Source: Alcaligenaceae bacterium
GTDB taxonomy: Bacteria > Pseudomonadota > Gammaproteobacteria > Burkholderiales > Burkholderiaceae
Direction: 5' to 3'
Length of the DNA: 9,145 nucleotides
NCBI GenBank assembly: GCA_947445495.1
Contig: CANFEI010000026.1
Coordinates: forward strand, 1 to 9,145
Of the stretch, positions 1 to 6,464 are shown in pieces. Position numbers and translations under genes: made by a program. Below the pieces are notes generated by a model. It worked only from the letters and a program-made list of their open reading frames with translations. It did not search any database and was not told where the DNA came from. Every line of letters begins with the position of its first letter. Positions within the stretch are counted from its first letter, which is position 1.

Positions 1-104
1 GCTTGGCCTGCAGGCCAAAAGAAGAACACTAAGACGATCGTCATCTGCGGCGCCACAAGCGCCCACGGTAACCATCGAGATTTAAAACGAACCTTCTTTT
101 CCAT
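1..104 (-). CDS. ugpA: UgpA, glycerol-3-phosphate ABC transporter permease (partial, N-terminus only)
   Basis: The first 34 codons of an inner-membrane permease are visible; the gene continues beyond the left edge. The peptide begins [20 protein letters not shown] and continues into a hydrophobic stretch ending FFFWPAGQA. This matches my memory of the E. coli UgpA N-terminus (RSRWLPYLLVAPQ...FFIWPAGEA). A short basic cytoplasmic tail precedes the first transmembrane helix, starting near residue 11. With UgpE and UgpC, UgpA forms the channel for sn-glycerol-3-phosphate and glycerophosphodiesters delivered by UgpB. The ATG at 104-102 is the only possible start nearby, because an in-frame TAA lies three codons upstream. 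No clear Shine-Dalgarno sequence is present; the upstream bases are taken up by a hairpin. ugpA lies 59 nt downstream of ugpB in the same direction. The family call is confident, although little of the gene is seen. Confidence 0.88.
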   Translation of the reverse strand, partial: MEKKVRFKSRWLPWALVAPQMTIVLVFFFWPAGQ

Positions 105-114
105 GAGCTTTTAT

Positions 115-156
115 AGAAAACGCGGTGGGCGTCGTAAGCCTCCCATCGCGTTTTCT
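115..156. promoter_or_regulatory. Intercistronic hairpin between ugpB and ugpA
   Basis: A perfect 10-bp inverted repeat, AGAAAACGCG (115-124) and CGCGTTTTCT (147-156), is extended inward by one mismatch (G.T on the plus strand, C-A in the minus-strand transcript) and four more pairs (TGGG/CCCA), leaving a loop of about 12 nt. It fills most of the gap between the ugpB stop and the ugpA start and ends 10 nt before the ugpA ATG. Hairpins after binding-protein genes in ABC-transporter operons are known to protect the upstream mRNA or partly terminate transcription, giving excess binding protein over permease. That role is inferred here. The 3' arm ends in TTTTCT in either direction, but there is no clean U-tract after it. 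Confidence 0.75.
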
Positions 157-163
157 GATTGCC

Positions 164-1480
164 TTAGCGGCTATTAGCCTTTTCAAAACGCTCAAGCAAC
201 TCGTTTCCGCGCTTGACGATTGCATCCAAGGCATCTTTCGCAGCTTTTTTGCCACCCCAGACCTGCTCGAGTTCTTCATCGATGATGGTGCGAATCTGCA
301 CATGGTTGCCTAGACGAATGCCTCGGGAATTGTCAGTCGTCTTGCGAATCATCTGTGTCACCGAAACATCGGTACCGGGATTTTGTTTGTAAAAACCCGA
401 CTTCTCGGTCAACTCAAACGACGCAATCGTGAGCGGCAAGTAACCTGTACGTTGATGGCTCTTTGCAGCCTCCTCTGGCCGTGAGAGAAAGTCAAAGAAT
501 TGTGCGACGCCCTTGTACTCGTCTGCCTTGCGTCCGGCCATCACCCAAAGACTAGCGCCACCAATCACGGTGTTCTGTGGCGCACCTTTTACATCCGCAT
601 AGTAAGGCAACGTCGATGTGCCAAAGGCAAACTTCGCATTACGCTTCAAATTACCGTACAAGGCCGAAGAGCCTGTGGTCATCGCGCATTCACCTGAAAC
701 AAAGACCGGATCTGCTGCATTGGCACGGCCTTTGTATACAAACAAACCGTCTTTGGCCATGTCCGCCAAGTTCTGAATGTGACGCACCTGCAAGGGTTCG
801 TTGACCTTTAGGCGCGCATCCATGCCCTTCATGCCATTACCTTGCGTGGCAAACTCAGTGTTGTGCCAAGCGCTAAAGCTCTCGAGCTGCGTCCAGCTAA
901 TCCAACTCGTTGTGTAGGGGCACTTATGGCCCGAGGCCTTGAGCTTCTTGGTTGCCTCGATTACTTCAGGCCAGGTCACAGGAGGCTTTTCAGGATCTAA
1001 GCCCGCTGCTTTAAACGCATCTTTGTTGTACCAAAGCACGGTTGTAGAGCTGTTAAACGGAAAGCTCAACATTTGACCGTTAGGCGCCGTGTAATAGCCC
1101 GCGACTGCCGGCACATACGCTGCTGGGTCAAACTTGATGCCCGCCTTGCTCATGACGTCGGCCACCGGGACGATCGCGCCCTTGCTGGCCATCATGGTTG
1201 CCGTGCCCACTTCGAATACTTGGAGGACGTGCGGCGCATTCCCAGCACGAAACGCTGCAACAGCGGCCGTCATCGCTTCATCGTAGGTGCCCTTAAACAC
1301 GGGTACCACTTTGTAATTTTTCTGGCTATTATTGAAATCTTTGGCAAGGTCGTTGATCCACTCACCCAACGCACCACTCATCGCGTGCCACCATTGAATC
1401 TCTGTCTGCGCTTGAACAGGCATTGCTGTCAGCGCACCTAACGTCATTGCGGCGGCCGCCGCGGCAAATTTCAGCTTCAT
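164..1480 (-). CDS. ugpB: UgpB, periplasmic sn-glycerol-3-phosphate-binding protein
   Basis: A family 1 extracellular solute-binding protein of 438 aa, the same length as E. coli UgpB. It captures sn-glycerol-3-phosphate or glycerophosphodiesters in the periplasm for UgpAEC. Residues 1-24 are a Sec signal peptide: a KLK n-region, an Ala-rich core, and cleavage predicted after VQA. Segments closely matching E. coli UgpB include FKGTYDE (62-68), FRAGNAP (77-83), QVFEVGTATMMASK (87-100), PFNSSTTVLWYNKDAF (141-156), the WISWTQLESFSAWHN segment (193-207), GECAMTT (263-269), IGGASLWVM (306-314), RTGYLPLT (344-351) and RGIRLGNHVQIR (386-397). These include the regions that line the ligand pocket in the E. 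coli protein. The reading frame stays open 41 codons further upstream, but the start at 1480 is preferred because it has an AAGGAG ribosome site 5 nt upstream and begins the signal peptide. It is the first gene of a ugp operon and diverges from glpK. Confidence 0.96.
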   Translation of the reverse strand: MKLKFAAAAAAMTLGALTAMPVQAQTEIQWWHAMSGALGEWINDLAKDFNNSQKNYKVVPVFKGTYDEAMTAAVAAFRAGNAPHVLQVFEVGTATMMASKGAIVPVADVMSKAGIKFDPAAYVPAVAGYYTAPNGQMLSFPFNSSTTVLWYNKDAFKAAGLDPEKPPVTWPEVIEATKKLKASGHKCPYTTSWISWTQLESFSAWHNTEFATQGNGMKGMDARLKVNEPLQVRHIQNLADMAKDGLFVYKGRANAADPVFVSGECAMTTGSSALYGNLKRNAKFAFGTSTLPYYADVKGAPQNTVIGGASLWVMAGRKADEYKGVAQFFDFLSRPEEAAKSHQRTGYLPLTIASFELTEKSGFYKQNPGTDVSVTQMIRKTTDNSRGIRLGNHVQIRTIIDEELEQVWGGKKAAKDALDAIVKRGNELLERFEKANSR

Positions 1481-1485
1481 ATGAT

Positions 1486-1491
1486 CTCCTT
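1486..1491 (-). promoter_or_regulatory. Ribosome binding site of ugpB
   Basis: AAGGAG on the minus strand lies 5 nt before the ATG at 1480. It is the strongest Shine-Dalgarno sequence I saw in the window. It rules out the upstream in-frame ATG at 1603 and fits a binding protein that must be made in excess over the permease subunits. Confidence 0.85.
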
Positions 1492-1583
1492 GAGGTGCGC
1501 ACACCGTCACGCATTGTCGAACGTTAAATTTGAAGGTACTGTCTAAACTGTAATGTTTGCTGATGACAGTTTTGTTTATCTTT

Positions 1584-1610
1584 TTGTCACACATTTGTAA
1601 CACTTACTAT
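1584..1610 (+). promoter_or_regulatory. Candidate sigma-70 promoter of glpK
   Basis: TTGTCA (1584-1589, five of six to TTGACA) and TACTAT (1605-1610, four of six to TATAAT) are separated by 15 nt, which is shorter than optimal. The hexamers lie 74-100 nt before the glpK ATG. The -35 and spacer coincide with the 18-bp palindrome, so a protein bound there would block polymerase. This is a visual match only. Confidence 0.35.
1585..1602. promoter_or_regulatory. 18-bp palindrome / Pho-box-like direct repeat (candidate operator)
   Basis: TGTCACACATTTGTAACA is a dyad in which 14 of 18 positions are symmetric, of the form TGTnACAnATnTGTnACA. Because TGTnACA is itself nearly symmetric, the site also reads as two direct repeats 11 bp apart. 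Read toward ugpB, GTGTTACAAATGTGTGACA (1603-1585) matches the enterobacterial Pho-box form CTGTCATAAATCTGTCACA at 14 of 19 positions. In E. coli the ugp operon is a PhoB target, so a Pho box is plausible. Against it, the element lies only 4 nt from the best ugpB -10 candidate, closer than usual. It also overlaps the candidate glpK -35, so a repressor operator for glpK is an alternative. Confidence 0.5.
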
Positions 1611-1683
1611 CCAAAGTTTGAATTAGGGTCTGCCCTGCTTTAAGCTTCAATGACCGACTTTTGCGTATGAGGCCCCACAGACC

Positions 1684-3198
1684 ATGCAATACATCCTCGC
1701 GCTCGACCAAGGCACCACCAGCTCCAGGGCTATTTTATTTGACGCACAGGGTCGCAGCGTCAAGGTCGCGCAACAAGAATTTCGGCAAATATTCCCACAA
1801 CCTGGCTGGGTCGAGCATGACGCCAACGAAATCTGGAATACCCAGCGCCAGGTGATTGAACAGGTTGTAGGGCTGCCCGACACCGCTGCTTTGGTCAACC
1901 AGCTCGCCGGGATCGCCATCACCAATCAGCGCGAAACAACTGTTCTGTGGGATCGGCTGACGGGCGAACCTTTGGCCAACGCAATCGTATGGCAGGATCG
2001 CCGCACGGCAGATATCTGCGACGCGATGCGAACACAGGGCAACACTGCGTTATTGCAACAAAAAACTGGGCTTGTGCTGGATGCCTATTTTTCTGCAACC
2101 AAATTAGCTTGGTTGCTTGACCGAATACCCGGCGCGCGTGCACGAGCCGAGCGAGGCGAATTAGCCTTCGGGACCATCGACACCTGGCTGCTTTGGAAAC
2201 TAACCGCAGGCAAGGTCCATGCGACCGATCCGAGTAATGCCTCGCGAACGTTGCTGTTTAACTTGCACACTTTGCAGTGGGACGACGAACTGTTAGCGCT
2301 CTTCAATGTTCCGCGCGCCGTGCTTCCCGAGGTTCGACCAAGCGGTGGGGTGTTTGGCGAGACTGACCCTTCGCTCTTTGGCCGTGCGGTGCCGATTGCG
2401 GCCATGATCGGTGACCAGCAAGCAGCGACCTTTGGTCAGGCCTGCTTCTCGCCTGGGATGGCCAAGAACACCTATGGCACAGGATGTTTCATGCTGTTGA
2501 ATACCGGCAGCACTCCGGTTGAGAGTGCAAACCGGCTACTCACGACAGTGGGCTGGCAACGTGTCGCGGCGCCGAGAGGTACGCTGGACACCACTTACTG
2601 TCTGGAGGCGTCCGTCTTCATGGGCGGTGCAACAATACAGTGGCTGCGTGATGGCCTCAATATCATTCAAACCGCAGCAGAAGTTGAAAGTTTGGCGCAA
2701 AGCGTACCGGATGTGGGCGACACCTATCTTGTGCCTGCCTTTACGGGTCTTGGTGCACCCCATTGGGACGGTCACGCGCGGGGCACGTTAGTTGGTATGA
2801 CGCGCGGGACGACGAAAGCGCATATCGCACGCGCCGCGCTCGAAGCAATTGCGCTTCAGGTCGCCGATGTCTTTACTGCCATGCAAAAAGATTCCGGCAT
2901 CACGTTGGCTGAATTGCGCGTGGATGGCGGCGCCTCCAAAAACAACTTGCTCATGCAAATACAGGCTGATTTCCTGGGAATTCCCGTTGTGCGGCCTGCC
3001 GTCACAGAGACGACAGCCCTCGGTGCAGCCTACCTCGCTGGACTGACGATCGGCTTCTGGTCAAACACCGAGCAGATTGCATCACAATGGGTGATCGATC
3101 AGCGCTTTGAGCCTCGACTGACTGAACCGGCACGTCAAATGAAACTCGCCCGATGGCATCAAGCTGTCGATAGAGCGAAAGACTGGGCGCAAGACTAA
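1684..3198 (+). CDS. glpK: GlpK, glycerol kinase
   Basis: A cytoplasmic FGGY-family kinase of 504 aa (E. coli GlpK has about 502) that phosphorylates glycerol to sn-glycerol-3-phosphate with ATP. The N-terminal phosphate-binding loop is DQGTTSSR (8-15). Glycerol-contacting residues are in place: R83 and E84 in NQRET, W103, Y135, and D244-Q245 in GDQQ. The kinase signatures YGTGCFML (264-271), GLGAPHWD (355-362), DGGASKNN (414-421) and GAAYLAGL (447-454) are all present. The segment that forms the fructose-1,6-bisphosphate loop in E. coli (GGKGGTR) is here DPSLFGR (228-234), and the C-terminal enzyme IIA-Glc docking motif is not recognisable, so neither enteric type of allosteric inhibition is expected. 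The gene starts 203 bp from divergent ugpB and is followed after 45 nt by glpD on the same strand, presumably as one transcript. No glycerol facilitator gene accompanies it here. Confidence 0.97.
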   Translation: MQYILALDQGTTSSRAILFDAQGRSVKVAQQEFRQIFPQPGWVEHDANEIWNTQRQVIEQVVGLPDTAALVNQLAGIAITNQRETTVLWDRLTGEPLANAIVWQDRRTADICDAMRTQGNTALLQQKTGLVLDAYFSATKLAWLLDRIPGARARAERGELAFGTIDTWLLWKLTAGKVHATDPSNASRTLLFNLHTLQWDDELLALFNVPRAVLPEVRPSGGVFGETDPSLFGRAVPIAAMIGDQQAATFGQACFSPGMAKNTYGTGCFMLLNTGSTPVESANRLLTTVGWQRVAAPRGTLDTTYCLEASVFMGGATIQWLRDGLNIIQTAAEVESLAQSVPDVGDTYLVPAFTGLGAPHWDGHARGTLVGMTRGTTKAHIARAALEAIALQVADVFTAMQKDSGITLAELRVDGGASKNNLLMQIQADFLGIPVVRPAVTETTALGAAYLAGLTIGFWSNTEQIASQWVIDQRFEPRLTEPARQMKLARWHQAVDRAKDWAQD

Positions 3199-3243
3199 AC
3201 TAGTCAATCACTACGATACCCAACGCAGTACCGACACCACATC

Positions 3244-4869
3244 ATGCGTCCATCAGAGTCTCTTTCCACGCGCGGTCAGCCCCGCCCACCACTGGACACA
3301 GAACGCGCCAGCCTACTCGCTCGCCTGAAAGACAACGTGCAATACGATCTGGCGATTATTGGTGGTGGCGCGACGGGTCTCGGGCTCGCCTTGGACGCTG
3401 CTGCGCGAGGCTATTCGGTTGTGCTCATCGAGGCGACCGACTTCGCACAAGGCACCTCTTCGCGCTCGACAAAGCTTGTGCACGGCGGCGTACGATATCT
3501 GGCGCAGGGAAACGTGTCACTGGTCTATGAAGCGTTGCACGAACGCACTACGCTACTGCACAATGCGCCTCACCTCGCGCAGCCGCTGTCCTTTGTGATG
3601 CCTTGCTATAGATTTTGGGAGCAAGGCTTTTATGGTGCAGGGCTCATTCTCTATGATGCGCTCGCTGGGCGCCGAAGCCTCGGGCGCACACGCTTCATGG
3701 GAAAGTCGCATACCTTGCAAAACCTTCCCAACCTAAATACCGCCGGCCTCAAAGGTTCTGTCAAATATTGGGACGGGCAGTTTGATGATGCGAGACTCGC
3801 GCTCGCCTTAGGGCGCACTGCTGCGCAACATGAGGCGCTGCTGCTCAACTATTGCGAAGCGGTCGCGCTCACCCACGCGAACGGCCGTGTCTCTGGTTTG
3901 GTCGTGCGCGATACCGAGACGGCTGAACAACACAATATTCGGGCCTCCTGTGTCGTTAATGCCACCGGGGTATGGGTCGACGCGCTGCGCGATCTCGATG
4001 CGCAGGCGAGTCAATCGTCCTATTCCAATATTGTTGCACCGAGCCAAGGCGTACACATCGTCGTTGATCATGATTTTCTGCCAGGTGATCACGCGTTGAT
4101 TGTGCCTCACACAACAGATGGCCGTGTATTGTTCGCGGTGCCATGGCTTGGAAAAGTAATCATTGGCACAACAGATACCCCTCGCCACGACTTAAGTCGT
4201 GAGCCGACGCCTTTTAAGGAAGAGCTGGAGTTCATTTTGCGCGAGTCCGCACGCTACCTTAAGCGTGCACCACAGCGCGAGGACATCAAAAGCATCTGGG
4301 TGGGCTTACGACCTCTGGTCAAGCCCCCACAAGATGAAAGCGGCAACACCAAGAAAATCAGTCGGGAGCATACGGTACTCATTAGCAAGAGCAAGCTTGT
4401 GACGGTGACCGGAGGAAAGTGGACAACCTATCGTGCAATGGCCGAAGATGTTTTGGCGCAATGCACGAGCGCGTCACTTCTACCACATCGTGCGCCGTGT
4501 CAAACCGAACACCTCCCACTTGTGGGGGCGCAATCGGGCAACACCGTCTCTCATTCCATGAGCGCAGCGCCTGGCATCGCCGCCTACGGAGACGAGGCCA
4601 CCTATATCGATACGTTACCCGGCGCCCAGCGCGCGCTGGGCGGAGGACTCACCGAGGCCATGGTTCGCTTCGCCGTGCGACATGAATATGCGCGCACGGT
4701 CGAGGATGTTCTGGCACGCCGCGCGCGCTTACTGTTTTTAGACGCCGCGCTCGCCTCATCGATCGCCGAAGCAGTGGGTGAGGTGGTGTCAAAGGAGACG
4801 GGGCGTGACGCCGGAGTGGCTGCATTTAAAACACTCGCACAGCACTACCTCAGGCTACCTGACGCTTAG
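3244..4869 (+). CDS. glpD: GlpD, FAD-dependent (quinone-linked) glycerol-3-phosphate dehydrogenase
   Basis: A 541-aa flavoprotein that oxidises sn-glycerol-3-phosphate to dihydroxyacetone phosphate at the inner face of the membrane and passes electrons to quinone. The FAD dinucleotide-binding motif is IIGGGATGLGLALDAAARG (38-56), followed by the family signature GTSSRSTKLVHGGVRYL (70-86). The substrate-site arginine lies in GLRPL (354-358) and the lysine in GGKWTTYR (390-397). The C-terminal alpha-helical domain starts near GGLTEAMVRFAVRHE (467-481). It is about 40 residues longer than E. coli GlpD, partly from a 30-residue N-terminal extension and an acid/basic insert near 363-375. The ATG at 3244 has no visible Shine-Dalgarno sequence, so translation may depend on glpK upstream; a GTG at codon 32 would leave the FAD motif intact but is less likely. 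The last codons form one arm of a hairpin shared with the convergent GMC gene. Confidence 0.96.
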   Translation: MRPSESLSTRGQPRPPLDTERASLLARLKDNVQYDLAIIGGGATGLGLALDAAARGYSVVLIEATDFAQGTSSRSTKLVHGGVRYLAQGNVSLVYEALHERTTLLHNAPHLAQPLSFVMPCYRFWEQGFYGAGLILYDALAGRRSLGRTRFMGKSHTLQNLPNLNTAGLKGSVKYWDGQFDDARLALALGRTAAQHEALLLNYCEAVALTHANGRVSGLVVRDTETAEQHNIRASCVVNATGVWVDALRDLDAQASQSSYSNIVAPSQGVHIVVDHDFLPGDHALIVPHTTDGRVLFAVPWLGKVIIGTTDTPRHDLSREPTPFKEELEFILRESARYLKRAPQREDIKSIWVGLRPLVKPPQDESGNTKKISREHTVLISKSKLVTVTGGKWTTYRAMAEDVLAQCTSASLLPHRAPCQTEHLPLVGAQSGNTVSHSMSAAPGIAAYGDEATYIDTLPGAQRALGGGLTEAMVRFAVRHEYARTVEDVLARRARLLFLDAALASSIAEAVGEVVSKETGRDAGVAAFKTLAQHYLRLPDA

Positions 4870-4878
4870 TGCGTCAGG
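4858..4878. terminator. Bidirectional hairpin centred on two overlapping stop codons
   Basis: CCTGACGC (4858-4865) and GCGTCAGG (4871-4878) form a perfect 8-bp stem around the 5-nt loop TTAGT. The loop holds both stop codons, TAG of glpD (4867-4869) and TAA of the GMC gene on the other strand (4866-4868). The stem is GC-rich, and the hairpin is equally strong in both transcripts. No T-tract follows on either side, so it is not a textbook intrinsic terminator. It could still block collision of the convergent transcripts, protect 3' ends, or act with a termination factor; its function is inferred from position. Confidence 0.6.
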
Positions 4879-6464
4879 GCGTCCTCAAGAATCATCTCGG
4901 CGCCTTTTTCCGCAATCATCATGACGGGGCCTTGCGTATTGCCAGAGACCATCGCTGGCATGACGGATGCATCAACGATCCTAAGACCGCTCAGGCCTTT
5001 AAAACGTAAGCGTACATCGACCACAGCATTAATATCCGTCCCCATACGGCATGTTGCGACAGGGTGATACGTGGTCTGTCCGTTATTGCGTGCGAAATCC
5101 AACCACTGCGCGTCCGTCTGCACAGAATCGCCTGGCATCATTTCAAAGTCGATATACGCCTTTAGTGCGTCGCGACCCATAATGCGTCGCGCGATGCGCA
5201 TGCCATCAATGAGCGACTGCTGGTCCGCGTGATCCGCCAGAAAATTTGGACGTATTGAGGGGCCCGCCATGGGGTCTGGGGACTTGATATGAATACTACC
5301 TTGCGATGTCGGACGAATACCCGACACCCCCATCGTCATGCCCGGTGCATGATCGAGCTTACGGATCGCAGCATTCGCATAGCTCGCATGCATAAAGAAA
5401 TACTGCACATCTGGCGTCGCAAACTCTGGGCGCGTCTTGACAAACCCCCGCACTAAACCCGTCCCCAAGGTGAGTATCCCCTTGCGCTGTAAAAAGTATT
5501 GCAAGGCCGCGACGCCCACGCGCCAGCCTTGCGCCAGCTCATTGAGTGTCTGCGTATTTTTGACACGCCAATTCATGCGCGTGGCAAAGTGATCGATGTA
5601 GTTCTCACCTACGCGTGGTGCGGCATGCAGACAAGCGATCCCGAATTTTTGCAATAGCGATGGATCACCGATCCCCGAGAGCTCTAAGATTTGCGGGGTT
5701 TGCACTGCCCCGGCCGCCATAATGACTTCGCGCTTTGCTGCGACCTCGTGCAAGCCATCTTGCTGCAAATACGACACTCCCGTGCAACGCCCCTGCGCCA
5801 GCAACACGTTGGTCACATGGGCACCGGTCCGTACCGTCAAGTTTTTTCGATGGCGCACAGGCTGCAAGTACCCATCTGCCGCACTCCAACGTTGACCACC
5901 TTTTTGAGCCACCTGGTAGTAGCCAAACCCTTCCTGATCCGTGCCGTTATAGTCGTCCGTCAACTTCTGACCGTCCTGCCCAGCGGCCTCTATCACAGCG
6001 CTCGCAATCGGAAAACGTTCGCTCACGTAATGAATATGCATCGGTCCGGATTTTCCGCGATGTGCACCGCCGGGCATATAGGTTTCAATTTTCTTAAAGT
6101 AAGGCATGACGTCTTTCGCAGCCCAGCCCTGCGCACCCAACGCCGCCCAGTGATCGTAGTCTTCGGGCTGGCCGTGCACATAAATCATTCCATTGATCAG
6201 GCTTGAACCGCCCAACCCTTTTCCACGGGGGATGGCAATCGTGCGACCCCGGACATTGTCCTCAGGCTCGGTCTCGAAGCGCCAGTTATAGGTTGGGTCA
6301 TTGAGTAGTTTCGTGAAACCAGCAGGAATATTGATCCACATGCTCTTTGGCTCCCCACCCGCCTCAAGCATCAACACCGAATACTGACCATTTTCTGTCA
6401 GTCGATTTGCGAGCACGCAAGCGGCTGTCCCGCCGCCAACAATCACGTAATCAAAGGTTTCCAT
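4866..6464 (-). CDS. GMC-family FAD oxidoreductase (choline dehydrogenase / alcohol dehydrogenase type)
   Basis: A 532-aa glucose-methanol-choline family flavoenzyme that oxidises a primary or secondary hydroxyl of an unknown substrate. The N-terminal FAD motif is VIVGGGTAACVLANRL (7-22), in which the last glycine of GxGxxG is alanine. GMC signature 1 is RGKGLGGSSLINGMIYVHG (80-98) and signature 2 is GAVQTPQILELSGIG (252-266). The catalytic histidine is H467 in YHPVATCRMG, paired with N509 in SGNTQGP. The usual GENLQDH motif reads GENYIDH (286-292). General similarity to BetA is clear, but no betB or betI is adjacent, so choline is not established as substrate. No signal peptide is visible, so it is probably cytoplasmic. 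Its ATG overlaps the stop of the upstream AroE-like gene (TAATG), which implies translational coupling and a shared pathway. It converges on glpD. Confidence 0.9.
   Translation of the reverse strand: METFDYVIVGGGTAACVLANRLTENGQYSVLMLEAGGEPKSMWINIPAGFTKLLNDPTYNWRFETEPEDNVRGRTIAIPRGKGLGGSSLINGMIYVHGQPEDYDHWAALGAQGWAAKDVMPYFKKIETYMPGGAHRGKSGPMHIHYVSERFPIASAVIEAAGQDGQKLTDDYNGTDQEGFGYYQVAQKGGQRWSAADGYLQPVRHRKNLTVRTGAHVTNVLLAQGRCTGVSYLQQDGLHEVAAKREVIMAAGAVQTPQILELSGIGDPSLLQKFGIACLHAAPRVGENYIDHFATRMNWRVKNTQTLNELAQGWRVGVAALQYFLQRKGILTLGTGLVRGFVKTRPEFATPDVQYFFMHASYANAAIRKLDHAPGMTMGVSGIRPTSQGSIHIKSPDPMAGPSIRPNFLADHADQQSLIDGMRIARRIMGRDALKAYIDFEMMPGDSVQTDAQWLDFARNNGQTTYHPVATCRMGTDINAVVDVRLRFKGLSGLRIVDASVMPAMVSGNTQGPVMMIAEKGAEMILEDALTH

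Larger units (their letters stand above)
1481..1683. promoter_or_regulatory. Divergent ugpB / glpK control region
   Basis: A 203-bp non-coding gap between the start codons of ugpB and glpK, AT-rich in its middle (about 1520-1620). It should hold the promoters of both transcripts. For ugpB, the minus strand has a possible -10 GATAAA (1575-1580) with a poor -35 GTGTTA (1598-1603) at 17-nt spacing, which suggests an activator-dependent promoter. An exact CTGTCAT lies on the minus strand at 1563-1569. glpK has only a weak ribosome site, GAGG at 1669-1672, 11 nt from its ATG. The region also contains the palindrome described separately. Promoter positions are by eye. Confidence 0.6.

Noticed and set aside
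82..303. 73-codon minus-strand frame across the ugpB end and ugpA start
   Set aside because: It overlaps ugpB and the ugpA start in another frame; ugpA is clearly recognisable and explains the region.
1073..1441. 122-codon plus-strand open frame inside ugpB
   Set aside because: Antisense shadow of ugpB with low-complexity, His/Arg-rich translation and no family resemblance.
1511..1531. GlpR-like operator around TTGTCGAACGTTAA
   Set aside because: It contains a GTTCG half-site on the minus strand, but the opposite half does not match, so the dyad is too weak to call.
1481..1603. N-terminal extension of ugpB to an upstream in-frame ATG (41 extra codons)
   Set aside because: The extension is not signal-peptide-like, overlaps the probable promoter region, and the start at 1480 has a strong AAGGAG site and begins a normal signal peptide.
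1625..1636. Small hairpin AGGG-TCTG-CCCT upstream of glpK as an attenuator
   Set aside because: Four base pairs only, no competing structure or U-tract; not distinguishable from chance.
5691..6206. 171-codon open frame on the plus strand inside the GMC gene
   Set aside because: It lies antisense to a well-supported gene, has no recognisable motif and no ribosome site; its openness reflects the codon bias of the real gene.
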